Origin: Babylonia areolata
Taxonomy: Eukaryota > Mollusca > Gastropoda > Neogastropoda > Buccinidae
Length of the DNA: 64,000 nt
Reading direction: 5' to 3'
NCBI RefSeq assembly: GCF_041734735.1
Contig: NC_134879.1
Coordinates: 7,540,810 to 7,604,809, forward strand
Shown here: positions 33,931 to 46,745 of the stretch, one piece after another
How positions within the stretch are numbered: position 1 is the first letter of the stretch
Layout: each line of letters starts with the position of its first letter
Translations under genes and position numbers: made by a program
The notes under the pieces: model-generated
Told to the model about the DNA's origin: nothing
The model's database searches: none
What the model saw: the letters and a program-made list of their open reading frames with translations, nothing else

Positions 33931-35579
33931 CGTGTGTTCTCAATGTAACTCTCTGTGTGCATGTGAGAAAGAGACAGACAGACAGATAGACAAAGAGATT
34001 GAGAATGGGGGTTGGGGGGACATATGAGGAGAGAGTTAAAGTTCATATGTGTGCATGTGCACTGCTTTAAATACAACTCTGTGTGTTAAACTATTTGTGT
34101 GCGTGAGTGAGTGACGCGCGCGCACGTGTGTGTGTGTGTGCGCGCGAGGCTGGGGAATTGTCCCGGAGAGATTCCTCTGAAAATGGCCAGGGTCCAGGGT
34201 TGAAAAGCCCCTTGGCCGAAAATGAAATCCCTTGGCCGAAAATGAAATAAGTGATTTTTAAGAGGTTTGGAGGGCCTCTGTGTGTGTGTGTGTGTGTGTG
34301 TGTGCATGTGTGCACGCGCGCGTGTGCATGTGTGGTGTTTTCAAGGAAAATGTACTGAGCACACAAGTTTGCACTGCACCATTATCACTGACCATCTGGT
34401 CTCTTCAGCTGTAGTCTCTATTCCACTGACAGGCATGCATGTTGGTTGAGGAAAGAAATGGGGAAGTGGAATGACTGGAGGGATGAGGGGTGGGTATGTG
34501 ACTGGTTATATCACTTTCAGCTGTCAAGGATTCTCAGCTAGAGCTAGTGGTCAGTGTCTTGGCTCAATGCCAATGTTGCCACAGTCATTAACAGTGGTTT
34601 TATCTCCCCCCCCTTCCCTCACCATGGTGGGAGACACAAGAGAGAGGGGAGGGGTACCTCAGCAAATCATGGAAGTGAAGTATGCAGGAGGAACGGAGGG
34701 GGCTGGATGTTGGGGAGTGACATTTTGTTCCCCACTGAAATCAGCTGCTCTTCCACTGAAAATACTTTGAGTTCCCAAGCCTGGACTTGTGTGTGTGTGT
34801 GTGTGTGTGTGTGACTAAACTGTGTGTGGAGAAAGAAAGAGAGAGAGAGCAAGCCAGCGTGAGAGTGCGCGTGTGTATGTGTGGTTTCAATTCCACTGAG
34901 TGTAAACAAGAGAGAAAGACAGAGAGGGAGGCAGACAGAGAGAAAGAGAGGGGAGATGGTGGGTGGAAAGAATGCAAGTTGAATTTGTGCATATGCATGC
35001 ACTGCTTTCAAATTCAAGATTTTTCTCTCCATGTGTGTGTGTGTGCAAGAAAGAGAGAGAGTGTGTGTGTATGTGTGCGCGCGCATGTGTGTATTATTAA
35101 GCTCTGTGTGAGCACTCATGTGTGCACATATGCAAGTGTGAAGTAGAAAGAGAGAAAATAAAAAAAACATGCTATGTGAAAACGTGAGTGCATTCATGTG
35201 ATTTTTTTTCAGAGCATGTGTGTGTGTGTGTGCGCGTGCACATTCAATTCAGCTCTGTGTCTGTGCGTGTGTAACTTTGGTAATCTGGCTATAGATAAAC
35301 TGACTGACTCTTGCCGTGAACTGTCTTTAGTGAACTTCTGTACCACAGAGTGGGCTGTGTCAGAAAAAGCACCCAGTCAATTGCTACAAAGTTTCTGTTT
35401 CAATGGCAACAATGTTACTTTGTACATAAAGAGGCAAACGTTTGCAGCTTTTGCTGAATGAACACAGGGTCAAGCAGATGTACCCACGGACTTAGGGGCT
35501 TCAAGTTGGTAGGGATGGAAATCACGCGCACCAGCGGTTTACGTTTATATGTGCGTGCGCGCACGTTTGTTTGTTTGTT

Positions 35580-35633
<54 letters not shown>

Positions 35634-35662
35634 TCAGTGCGCGCGCGCTCGCATGTGTGTGT

Positions 35663-35698
<36 letters not shown>

Positions 35699-37962
35699 TC
35701 ACCTGCATGTGTGTGCATGTGCGCACGTGCGTGCTTTTCACAGTGATATCAATGCATGTAGGGATCGCCTTTTGTTATTGGCATTTTGACAACTTCAATC
35801 GACCGTTAGGAAACTTTCTGACTTCGATTCTGGTGCTCTTCTGACAAGTCACTGGATCGCCTCTCAAGGGGTCAGCAAATGACGGTTTCAAAAGAGCATT
35901 CCGGTTTCATTTTTTGACAGATCATGTGCAAATGATATAGAACGGCCCATCGACTTTTCTTTTCTTTCCCCCCAAAAACGGACGCGTTGTTTTTGATGTA
36001 AACCTGAAAACAGATTTCCGTGCCCAAATGGAAGAGTTGCACCCACACGATCTCGCACCAATTCCACTTGGCCTTGCCCGCGGCATTGATTTTGTGAATG
36101 GCGTCGCCTACCCATAAATTTACTTTTTTGTTCTTCACTACTGTTTCTTCTTCTTCTTCCTTTATACAACCAACATCATTATATTGATGATTCTGTTGTA
36201 GTTTGGGGAGGTTGCTGAGGATTGCGCTGTTGTGAGGATTGAAATGTGATTTTGGGGTGTATGGGTGGTTAGGAGGAGGGTGATGGGGGCAGTGCTGGGC
36301 GAGAGGATGGGGGGATGGGGGGGTTCACTTTTAGAGATGAGAGGCCAGTCTGGACTTGAAGCAGTCCAGTGACTCGGCTGTCACAACTTGTTCCATTCTG
36401 GTATGGTCCTCGGGAAGAATGCCATCTGCCTGTACAGTGTTGTGCAGGAGGGAATGTCACAGCTCAGGCTGTTGTTCGTTCTACAGCTCATCCTGCTCTT
36501 AGATGGCTTGGGCAGGTACTTGGAGTTGATGGAGATGATACCATGGTGGAATTTGTAGAACATTTCCAAGCGGGCTTTCTTGCGGCGCTGTTGTAGGGGA
36601 GGCCAATTGAGTGAATCGAGGATGGAGTCCACGCATGATGTTTGGCGGTGGCGATTTGAGACCCATCTTGCTGCTCTTCGCTGGATCTTCTCGAGGGCCT
36701 CAACCTCGTTTGCAGTGTAGGGATCCCAGACGGTGGCTGCGTACTCAAGAAGTGGGCGAACAAGGGCTTTGTACGCAGTTTCTTTTGTCTTCTTGTTGCC
36801 GATCTTGAGGTTGCGCCGGACGAAGCCTGGCTTTCTTGGTGATGGGAGTCAATGTGGGATTCCCACTGCATATTGTCCTGAATGTTGATGCCCAGGTACT
36901 TAGTGGTGCTGACGTTTTCAATCTTCTGTCCATGCAGCTCATACACAGGGGCGGTCTTGTCCCTTTTCCGGGAAACTCTCAGCGTTGAGCACTTCTGTGG
37001 ATGGAACTCCATGGACCACTTCTCCTCCCAGGTGGTAAGGGAGTGTAGATCTTCTTGCAGCACTTTCTCGTCCTTTTTCTTCATGATGGTCTTGCTGCAT
37101 AGGGTGTCATCGGCAAATAGGTGGATCTTCGACTTGATACCATCAGGGAGGTCATTTATAAACAGAAGAAAGAGACTCGGCCCTAGAACCGAGCCTTGAG
37201 GGACGCCAGATTCCACAGGTAGGTGGTCAGATCTTGTTCATTCCACTACCACAGCCTGCTGTCTGTCCTTGAGGAAGTCCTTGATCCAGGCATTGGTGCG
37301 TCCTCTGATGCCGTAACGATGTAGTTTGTGGACAAGTAGGGTATGGCTGACTTTGTTGAACGCTTTTGAGAAGTCGAGGACGATAGTGTCCTCCTGGTTT
37401 CCCTTCTCTATCTCTCTGGTCGCTTCTTCCACATACCCTAGAAGTTGAGTTTAACATGACCGTCCGCGTCGGAAGCCGTGCTGCTCTGGACAGAGAATCC
37501 CATTGTTCTCAAGATGGGACATGATGTGGCTGGTGATGATATGTTACAAGATAACTCGTCAGTCACAGTCTCATCTTGCAGGGCCCAGTTCCACTTATTT
37601 TTCACTCCTTTATCAATCTCTGCTTAGTGAGTTTTCGACGAAATCAGGTATCTTTGCAAGTTGTGAAGCCTGCGAGCGAAAGTTATGAAACTGCGACCGA
37701 ATACGGATAAGCTGAATGATGACAGAAGAGCAACGGAACGCTTATTCTCAATTGGTTCGTTTATCCAAACATGGGGCATTTTAGCAAACACTGTGGCTGC
37801 CTTGTCGGACAACGTTCGTGCAACCTTCGTCGGTCGGGAAACCAACCCCCGCCCCCCCCCCCATCCTGATTTTCTAAACGGATTTATGCGAATATCAAAA
37901 ATGGCTTCTGGAGCCAATTTTCGGTCGGAAATCCGACTATAGTCGGAAAAATCTCATGCCTG
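33341..37962. mobile_element. CAGGCATGAGA element, copy 1 (split by a LINE)
   Basis: The left end CAGGCAGACATGAGC is an imperfect form of CAGGCATGAGA; the right end TCTCATGCCTG (37952-37962) is its exact reverse complement. Everything from GAGTCTGAAAGGTGGGGG (33374) to the right end has a counterpart in the same order in 56418-59441, except for a LINE at about 36145-37555 and a local duplication of 33700-33890 into 33930-34110. Contains (TG)n at 33637-33696, 33894-33927, 34278-34304, 34788-34813, 35583-35634 and 35664-35697. No clear target-site duplication was found. Confidence 0.82.
36145..37555 (-). mobile_element. LINE (CR1/Jockey-like) inserted in the CAGGCATGAGA element
   Basis: Reading down from 37460: IVLDFSKAFNKVSHTLLVHK, then after a break ESGVPQGSVLGPSLFLLFIN, HLFADDT (about 37105), TKYLGINIQDNMQWESHI, EYAATVWDPY-type residues in another frame, NWPPLQQRRKKARLEMFY and the C-terminal IPEWNKL. 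The first palm motif reads DFSKAFN, with the second Asp changed to Asn. 5' truncated near 37555; the 3' end is near 36145 with a GAAGAAGAA-like tail on the minus strand. At least two frameshifts. The empty site is preserved in copy 2 near 58980-59000. Confidence 0.88.
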
Positions 37963-39133
37963 CCAGGGAAAAGTCTGAATATTTCCGTGATGAGTTATTA
38001 ATCACTATGTCAGCGAAGCGTACACAGATGCACTGATGAGTTATCTTGTAATTTAGGCAACCTAGGGGTTAATGAGGTATGAGGCTTTAATTTTCATAAG
38101 AGATTTAAAGAATTAAAACATCCTTGCTCGCAAGTGCCAAGTATGTTATGAAATAGACTGAGTGGTAAGGGGTTGTTTAATTCATGAATGAATTTTGGAT
38201 AAGAGGATTAAAACATTAAAAGGGAATAATTTTGGATCTATGTTGTAATGGGATCTTAATCCTGTCAGCGATGCCACTTTTGTAGCCGTGTTTTGAACCC
38301 AAGTGGTGTATTTTGGGGATGGTACAAAAGAATTAATAATTTACTGAATTAAAGGATAGAAAAGATCCATGCACAGGCCAAGAACATGTAGAGGCCAGTC
38401 ACAAAAGGGTTTTTAGCAGTGTGGTGAGACGCTGGCCGTTGGGGCAACACACACTGTGTGCGACACACACAGTCAGTGGTCAGCTGGCTAGCTGTCGCCA
38501 TGGGCAAGTGAAAGGTCGATGCAGTGCACCCGCAACATATTTATACTAATTATGTGAACTGCAAAGACGCTCACGTGACCCGTGAAACACAAGGGCTCAA
38601 ATCGGGCTAAATTTGACTAGAACTGTGTTTGTTACGAAGTGTTTAATAGTAGATTTCTAAATGATTCCTGAACCGATTTACATCAGATTGGTTGCAAAAC
38701 AAAGATCTCTACGCCACCTTTCTAATGAGTGCAAAATGAAGTGTTGATTACTTAAGATGATTTTATAAACTTAAGTCACCTGAAAAGGATAAGTTTTAAC
38801 AAGACTGTCACTAAAAATTACAAACTGTGCTAAATTAGTTTAATGTAGGCAAATACAAATGGAACAGATTTTAAGATGGGATTGTGACAATTCTGTCAGT
38901 ATATAATACTTGTAGTTTACTGATTTGACAAAAGAGATATTTAATTAAATACGGTGCGTCAGAAACACAGTTTTCAACTCAGCCAAAGCTGTCAAGAACA
39001 CCTGTTGTGGAGTGATTGTTGTTAAGTGTTGACAATGAAAATCGGCCTTGTCATTTCTAAATGCCTGACCTATTCCCATCCAAACACTATAATAGTGTGG
39101 CTTTAGTATTCAACAGCAGTCACATATAGAATT
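37963..39133. other. PSMD8 intron DNA, nothing recognised
   Basis: AT-rich with a more GC-rich island at 38420-38560 that includes CACACACTGTGTGCGACACACAC. No exon or element boundary can be supported. Confidence 0.45.
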
Positions 39134-40803
39134 TTAACTCACTGGAGATGCGCCGGCGCTCCGCCCGCACAGAACAATGTGCTGTAGTGTAGGATTCGAC
39201 GGATTGTCGATTTTTTTTTTTCAGACACTCAGCAGTGTTCAATTAAAGGGAAATTAATCAGGCTTTCTTGAGGGACCAGTCTAGGAAAAACTGAGTTATA
39301 ACAACAAACATGGCGGCCTAGTGGATGCACTCCTTGTGTGAGGCTGTCGAAATTGTGACAGAAGGATCAGACATTGAACACTGGTGACGAATTCTCTGAT
39401 GATTTTTCCGATGATGAGACAGAAATCGATAGTGACACTAGTGACGGCCATACTGCAAGACAAGATGACTTGATGACTGTAGATATTGACGATGAGGAAT
39501 AAGAGTACTTGTATGAGTAGATAAAAGACCTGACAAACTTTCCACTGGCTGCAGCTTTCACTGGGACCCCAGGACTCTCACTCTACAATTTTTGATGAAT
39601 AATTTGTATAGATTAATGTAAAATTATCATTTTATGTGTATGCACTTACTAAATTGTGTGGGGGTGTATCTATGCAATGGGTGTGTCAGTGTATTATGCG
39701 TGGGCATATCTGTGCAAGTGTGTTACTTATACTGTCACTCATGAATTATTATGCATGTGTATATGCTGTGTAATATTATTAATGTTTATTTTGCATTTGT
39801 TTTTTTGCCCATTTTTTGCAATACATGCAAAAGCTTTTCTTCTTTTTTTCTTCATGCAAAAGCTTTTCTTCTTTTTTTCTTATGACAGCATTGTCTGTTA
39901 CAGAAATTCAAAGCCCTTTACACGCATGAGGAGGAGATCTGCCAGACGCAGGAGCAGACATGGGGAGACTGAGGCCAGGCAGTCACTGGCCTACATTCCA
40001 CCACCAAGAAGCAGCAGACCAGGAAAACACACAGAGGGTGCAAGGTGTGTTACACCAAACACAAAACACAAGGAGCGTCACGCCTGCTAACATTCCACCC
40101 ACCAAGGCAGACCAGGAAAACACAGAGAGAGTGCAAGGTGTGTTACGCCAAACACAAAACACAAGGAGCGTCATGTCAAGAGTTGAAAAACGAAAAAAAA
40201 AAGAAAAAAAAAAAGCCACCACAATCATGTGCAAACAGTGTAAAGTGCCCCTCTGTGCTGTTCCATGCTTTGAGGTGTTCCACACAGTCAAGGACTACAG
40301 CAAATAATAATCTAGCTGCAACAGAAATGTGTAAATAGGTTTTTTCATTCTTTTTTTTCAAGTGATGGATTCACATGGTTTTGCGTTTTCTGTTTTTCCA
40401 GTGTTGTGATCTTTTTTTTTTTTTTGTTGTTGTGCAACATTTGACTTCAAACTGATTCATGAGAATCAGGGAACCTAACTGTGTGAGAAAATCATTGCAT
40501 GCTGCCTTGTGGATCAGCTGATGGATATGACATGCCTGGTGAATACAGTATACCATTATTTCATTTTTTGTTTTGTTTTTCAGTATTTAGTGACATAATT
40601 TAAAATATTAAAAAAATATTTCATACCATTTAATGATTAAACTGTTTTAAAATGTTAAAAGAAGAGATAGTAAACTTTCTAGTGATGTATAATTTGTATG
40701 TCTTTGTCTCTGTGTGAAAGTGTGTTGAATTTTTTAAATATGCCAATATTTCCTGTCACAGCAAAACTACATGATCTATTTAACTACATCTCCATATAGT
40801 TAA
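39134..40803 (+). mobile_element. piggyBac-like element, copy A (catalytic core deleted)
   Basis: TTAA at 39134-39137 and 40800-40803 bound it. The left end CTCACTGGAGATG is complementary to the right end CATCTCCATATAG with some mismatches. An acidic N-terminal remnant (DEFSDDFSDDETEIDSDTSD, about 39385-39445) leads to FTGTPGLSL (about 39555-39585), the usual start of the piggyBac transposase domain. The whole DDE/D core is missing. The C-terminal part follows from about 39900, with a basic stretch and [19 protein letters not shown] (about 40228-40285), the Cys/His-rich tail of piggyBac transposases, then a stop at 40305-40307. An internal 70-base segment is duplicated (KVCYxKHKTQGAS occurs twice). 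Confidence 0.85.
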
Positions 40804-41134
40804 ACTGTAGCATTATGTGTGATGAAAAGACAAAATGAGGTAAGCTTAGCGTCAGTTGAAATCTTTACACTGACAAATGATCAAACTGAAATCAAATCTG
40901 CTTCTAACTGATTAATGTGTGTGTAAGCACAACAGACATAACTTGCATGAACGATACAGAGAATTGATTTAATAAATGTTTTGGTGCATTTGTTTAGAAT
41001 GGGTTTTGCATTCAAATTTGGAATGGTGTTACCCATTATGTGTGATTCACTTTTACTTTTAGGATGAGATATTGAGATAACAAGTCTAAATAAATGAGAT
41101 TTGACCAAGGGATTAACAGGCTTACAGTTTCACA

Positions 41135-41232
<98 letters not shown>

Positions 41233-42290
41233 CCATTGTGTCTGTGCATATATGCAAGCATGTCAACAAAAATGCATGGATTGATACACATTGGTATATA
41301 TTTGGACACACAAGCCTTGAAAAAGCAAAAAGTTTAACATCTATTGAATGGACTTGTAGTAAAATAGCTTAGACTTGCTGGCTTACAGTCATAAAGACAA
41401 ATGTCAAGACACTGAAAACGTGTTTCAAGTGGCAGACAATAGTATTTCAGTATGGTACAGTTTAGTGAATGTCCATGAGTGTACATTATTCAAGAAAAAT
41501 AAGACCGAACAAATCAGACTGACAATAATACTACATACAGTGTAATAATAATAATAATGATAACAACAACAATTATAACAATAATTACTACTAATAAATA
41601 ACTACTAATGATGATGTATATTATATTTGTACTGAACCCTTTCAGGTTTCTCTGTATATCAGGGTGCTTTAAATGAAAGAAAAAGCAACAGATTACATAT
41701 AAAATGAACAAAGAGAAATGTTTGCATCATCTTAGCACCTGATCCCAAGCTGACTGCATCAGGCTGCACATGACCAAGCCAAGGTATTTACTGTGTGGAC
41801 AACAAGTAAGCCAGCAGTGCTGAACACTCCACTTGCTGCTGAAGGTACTGCCACATGGGGTGCAGTCCGCCAGCCATGTCCAGCTGTCTGAATGTGTCCA
41901 AGACACAAAGCCAAAATGAATGAAAACTTTAGTAACCACTGCTGAATGAGATCAGAGGTTCAATTTTCATCCCTTTTTGTTTGTATCAATGTTTTCATGA
42001 CTTTTTGATTGTTCATTTGTTTGTCTTTTCTAAATGGATTCAGCTCTCTGTTGAATAGTGCTGACTACTGGTTAAGGGTTTTATTAAAATTCAGGACCTT
42101 TTCCAGACCATGAAGGGCAAAACACAATTTTCCAAGACTCTTCCAGCCCTGGAAATAGTTCTCTCATCTTTCCAAGACTTTTCCAGACTTCCATGACTCT
42201 GTATTAACCCTGTACATTCAGGAAGTAGTAGGACTTGTGCATGCAGTATTCAGAAAAATAGGGACAAGAGAACTGAAACACATGTCTGTT
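40804..42290. other. Intron DNA with (GT)n(GA)n and a weak repeat
   Basis: (GT)19 followed directly by (GA)27 at 41138-41230. At 42090-42210 several TTTTCCA(G/A)ACT-type units occur, perhaps part of an old DNA element. Nothing else is recognised. Confidence 0.6.
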
Positions 42291-43143
<853 letters not shown>

Positions 43144-44019
43144 ACTTTATTTCAGGAGAAAAATTTTCTTTTAATTACAAATACTATACCATGATCCACT
43201 GTATGTTAACATGATTTAGAACGTTCCGGTAGGAAGACTACTTAAGACTTCATTCAAATATGCGAATTTTATAATAAATTTCAATTTTCTTTATTTTGAC
43301 CTATATGATGTGTTTTTGTGCACTGTTAAGAACAGCTGTCTGCGTCTAGCCTGGTTTTTGTGTGCTGCCAGTCTGCCTATAATTCATATTAATATGAAGA
43401 CAATCTATTATAAGCTTAATAAAAAGAAATTTCAATGACCTCCCGCTATTTAGGGAGGAGGGTGGCTTGCTGGGAAACTTGTGACTTGCACAACCCATCG
43501 AACCCTTCTGCAGCAACCACGTCAGGGGCCTGGGGAGCCTGCCTGTGCGAGGTTCAAAAGGAGAGTTGCTTCCCTTGGTGCCAATCTTCGGAAAACTGGA
43601 GGGTGGCAAATGAGTACATATCCCTTTCTGCAGCACTTTCCTCCCTATGCTGAGGAAGGGCACTCCTACCTGATTCCAAGGTCCAAGATGGAAGAAGCAT
43701 TCTGCTTGAGGGGCCTGTGAGCAAGTATTGTCCACCGTCATGGGCAAATATTGCGGCAGACTGTGTTTTTCCAAGGGAAGTAACCATCCCGAACACAACA
43801 GGGGGGGTGCGGGAGCATGGTTATGTCCCTTGGTGCTGCAGTCACAGGCAATATGAAAGGTGCATTTGGAGTGCCTGTATCCTCGTGAGACCAAAGACTT
43901 TAGCCCTACGGAAAGACCCGCCACTTTGCGCGGTAAGTGAAGCCGACCTGACGCAATCGCGAAAACGGCCCATCCCACTTCTCCCGACTAAACGCCTGCT
44001 GATGCATACTGTCTGTAAC
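43144..44019. other. Upstream region of the THAP gene
   Basis: GC content rises from about 43440. A long minus frame (43346-43978) has no known domain and looks accidental. A segment at 43890-43920 (ACCAAAGACTTTAGCCCTAC and onward) recurs inverted at 45553-45583. The core promoter of the THAP gene should lie here, but no convincing TATA box was seen. Confidence 0.45.
43890..43935 (+). repeat. Inverted repeat flanking the THAP exons, left copy
   Basis: ACCAAAGACTTTAGCCCTAC and the following GGAAAGAC are the exact reverse complement of 45556-45583. Weaker similarity continues for about 50 more bases (AATGAAGCC-like). Confidence 0.88.
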
Positions 44020-44117
44020 ATGGCGAGCAAGCCGAGAGGAAGTTGGTGTGCGGCACCTAATTGCCACAATTCTCGAAAAAAAGGATTCCGACTGTTTTCA
44101 TTTCCAAAGGATAAAGA
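44020..44117 (+). CDS. THAP-domain protein, first coding exon
   Basis: Encodes MASKPRGSWCAAPNCHNSRK followed by KGFRLFSFPKDK and two bases of Glu. Cys10 and Cys15 are the first zinc ligands of a THAP finger (C-x(2-4)-C), and FxxFPKDKE is the typical next block. The donor is A|GTTTTG, weak but the only one that keeps the frame with exon 2. An upstream in-frame ATG (codons MHTVCN before it) is possible; I chose the Met that sits at the usual distance before the first Cys. THAP proteins bind DNA through this finger. Many are host regulators, and others belong to transposases. The gene runs antisense inside the largest PSMD8 intron. Confidence 0.85.
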
Positions 44118-44545
44118 GTTTTGTTTTTGTCTTTTGTTTAGATCTAAATGTTGAAAATCTCTCGAAAAAATTCGCAGAGGCTTAGTTCAGTGTATAATTT
44201 GGTTTGGCTATCATGCTAGATTCTAGATCTAAATCATTTGTATCAGATCTATACAGTTGTAAAATAAAGTGGGAATGATCCCGACGAAGATTCCGACGCA
44301 CATTTTTGTCTTCTGTTTAAACGTTGATAATAAACTCATTTAAGAAAACAACAACTTATAACCATGTTCACGGCACTCGCTAAAACGTTTGTGAGGGCGA
44401 GAGAGGGAAAGGGGTGGGGAAGTGAGAAACGAGACAGGGAAAGGGGGGGGGGGGATGAGGAGGGGGATATAAACTTTACTAATTAAAGCCGATTTGTGAG
44501 CAGATGGATTTGTAGTAAATCTCTTTTTGTTTTGTTTCAACACAG

Positions 44546-44832
44546 GTGTAAGAAATGGGTGCAAAACTGCAGGCGTGCAGACCTCGTGGGCCAGTCAGAA
44601 ACTTATCTCCATGCCAATTGCTGTTTGTGTTCCGACCACTTTGAGGCCAGTCAGTTCATGAACCCCTCCAGCAAAACTTGTCGACTGAACTGGAATGCTG
44701 TCCGGACGCTGTTCAGTGTTCCGAACCCCCATCCAACCATTTCTACAAAACGACCCCTCCCTCAGAGATGCGAACCACCTCCGAAAAAAGCACGCAAGCA
44801 AAAGAAGAAAACAACATTGGAAGGTGATGCAG
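44546..44832 (+). CDS. THAP-domain protein, second coding exon
   Basis: 287 bases after CACAG, ending CAG|GTAAGT. The first base completes the Glu codon, giving KDKE-CKKWVQNCRRADLVGQ. It supplies the conserved Trp (KKWVQ), the second ligand pair C-S-D-H (CLCSDHFE), and the C-terminal AVRTLF block that corresponds to the AVPTIF motif ending THAP domains. A basic, proline-rich stretch follows (RCEPPPKKARKQKKK), which may serve as a nuclear localisation signal. The two exons give 128 codons; later exons were not identified, so the effector part is unknown. Whether it is a host regulator or the head of a transposase cannot be told from this. Confidence 0.9.
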
Positions 44833-44894
44833 GTAAGTACATCCATTTAATCTATGCCTAAACCATTAACAAAAACTGATCTAGTAGAAAGTAA

Positions 44895-45002
44895 TAACTA
44901 TGGATGAGAGATTTGCTTCTCTGGCAGACACATCTAAAGCACCATTGACAAAGTTTAAAAAATCAGCCAGGAGTGTTGTTAATTTGTTCATGTCCGGGAG
45001 GT
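44895..45002 (+). other. Possible coding stretch after the THAP exons
   Basis: A plus frame reads DERFASLADTSKAPLTKFKK then SARSVVNLFMSGR before running into a (GT)n array. The composition looks protein-like, but no acceptor compatible with THAP exon 2 is clear, and I recognise no family. Confidence 0.25.
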
Positions 45003-45029
45003 GGGTGTGTGTAGGGAGGGGGGGTAGGT

Positions 45030-45107
<78 letters not shown>
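45030..45107. repeat. (GT)n microsatellite
   Basis: About 39 GT units. A T/C-rich tract (TTTC and TTTA units) follows to about 45240. Confidence 0.98.
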
Positions 45108-45494
45108 GTGATATGAAACAATATTGTAATTCAGTTTCTTTCTTTCTTTCTTTCATTCTTTTTCTTTCGCTCTGTCTTTTTTTCTGTCTTCATTTTTTTA
45201 TTCACCTATTTATTTATGTGTTTGTTCGTTAATTATTTGTTTACTTGTTTAGTTATTTTCTTCTGACATGTAATTCTTTAATAATGCATTTAAAAATTGT
45301 AAGCACTAGTTAATTTTTTAGTTATTTTAAATTTCTTTAATATTTATCACAAATTTTCTTTCATTCACAACACCTGAATTTCATTTAAGTAAAAGAAGAG
45401 AGAGAGAGAGAGAGAGAAACACACCTACACAGCCAGCTTTCCGCGAGTCGGTAAACTGATACTCGGGAAAAGGGGCGAAAACCCCGTCAGCGCG

Positions 45495-45583
45495 AGGCGG
45501 CTCTGGCTTCATTCGCGTTAGTAGAAACAAAGAAGGGAGCGTCTAGGAGTGGCCCGTCTTTCCGTAGGGCTAAAGTCTTTGGT
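45495..45583 (-). repeat. Inverted repeat flanking the THAP exons, right copy
   Basis: Reverse-complement partner of 43890-43935, starting at CTTTCCGTAGGGCTAAAGTC. It lies about 0.7 kb after THAP exon 2. Confidence 0.88.
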
Positions 45584-45589
45584 GAGACA

Positions 45590-46330
45590 GCTCCCTCCCT
45601 CTACACAGTGAGGGCATCCCTGCTGGAGTCGTCCATAGTTGAGCTGGGGGGCCCAATCACAGTGGACACGGCCTGCCTCACAAGTTTGTGGCAGCAGCAG
45701 AGGACCATGTCGATCCAAGGAAAGCACCACTCTGTAAACACGCGTGGGGTTGCGTCCCTTCGTGCCTTGTTGCTGGTGAAGAGAGAGGTGCGTTTTGTGC
45801 ACCTGTCCCCTTGTAGGACCTCATCCTCCCTGCCAGTCATCTACTGCTGAGTCAGGAGGGAAGGGTTAGGGGGTGGGAGAAGCATGCTGCATGACAGGGC
45901 CAGTCTCTGTGGACATGGCCAGCCTCACAGACAAGTGAAGAGGCAGGAGGTGTATGGCCATCGGCATGCCATAATTATGTGGTGCATCCCTTGTTGCTAA
46001 ACAGGGTCCTAACTCTGGTATGGGCTGTCAGAGAGGATGATTGAATGGGTGAGAATAGGGGGAAGAGGTCGACACGGAGAAACAGAGGTGTTTGCAGTGG
46101 CTGACAGAGCCAGGCCTGCATGTCCTAACAAAGGTGACCCAAGCTTAATCTTAGCCTGATTGCCCAATCAAGCAAGGTAGTCCCGTGTCCTGTTAGAAAA
46201 CATGACAATATGCAACGCAAGATCATCAAAGAAATGATTGTCAGAAAATGCAAAAAAAAACCACCTTAGCAGCTTGGTCCAGGATGCACAGGTCAGGGAT
46301 CGAAGATAGCTGCCAGAAGAAGAGGGCGCT
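45590..46330. other. GC-richer stretch with a diverged duplication
   Basis: 45640-45800 and 45890-46010 share 'GTGGACA.GGCC, GCCTCACA, CAGCAG/CAGGAG, CATGTC/TGTATG, CCTTGTTGCT' in order. No gene is recognised. The open frames on both strands (45518-45850) appear accidental. Confidence 0.5.
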
Positions 46331-46424
46331 CTACAGGAACACACATGGGAGGTAATATACTGGGGGGCAGGGTGGAGGGGGGCAGGGGGAGGTAACTAGC
46401 CACATCTTTCATTTTCTCCCATTC

Positions 46425-46505
46425 AACAAGGTAGTAGTTTGCACAGGGCAGGGAATCAAACCCCTGCCAGAGTCTGCTCCAGCGGGTTATGGTATAGTAT
46501 GTGCA
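46425..46505 (-). other. tRNA-like segment (SINE head remnant)
   Basis: The minus strand reads GCAGGGGTTTGATTCCCTGCC (46461-46481), a T-arm-like hairpin around a B-box variant. No matching A box was found, so this is probably a decayed SINE head. Confidence 0.4.
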
Positions 46506-46633
46506 ATTAAAAATGCAGTTACTTGTGTCTAATTACATACAATTTCCTTTCTGTACTGAAAACTGTGCTGGTTAAACAGTCTGTCCTTTATGCAGTTAAG
46601 TCACAAATAAATAACCCAGATGCTTAGACTCAC

Positions 46634-46745
46634 CTTTTTAGCATAGTCCACCATAGGTTTCTGTGAGTCGAAGAAGAGCATTCTGGCTGCTTCACTCAGA
46701 GCAATCTTTGTGTAGGCTTTGTCGATGCACCCAGCAATCTCATCT
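46634..46745 (-). CDS. PSMD8: PSMD8 internal exon (DEIAGC block)
   Basis: 112 bases, acceptor TTTACAG, donor GTGAGT. The first base completes the Arg codon begun in the previous exon, and the exon ends on a whole codon. It encodes [20 protein letters not shown] followed by [17 protein letters not shown]. The human counterpart reads [20 protein letters not shown] then RILFFNTPKKMTDYAKK. This is the winged-helix part of the PCI domain. All differences are conservative. Confidence 0.97.

Noticed and set aside
43346-43978. 210-codon minus-strand open frame upstream of the THAP gene
   Set aside because: No recognisable domain, lies over a repeat-like stretch, and other frames are equally open. 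It most likely reflects higher GC content.
45518-45850. Overlapping open frames on both strands after the THAP gene
   Set aside because: No domain and no splice context; the region shows internal diverged duplication and an inverted-repeat arm instead.
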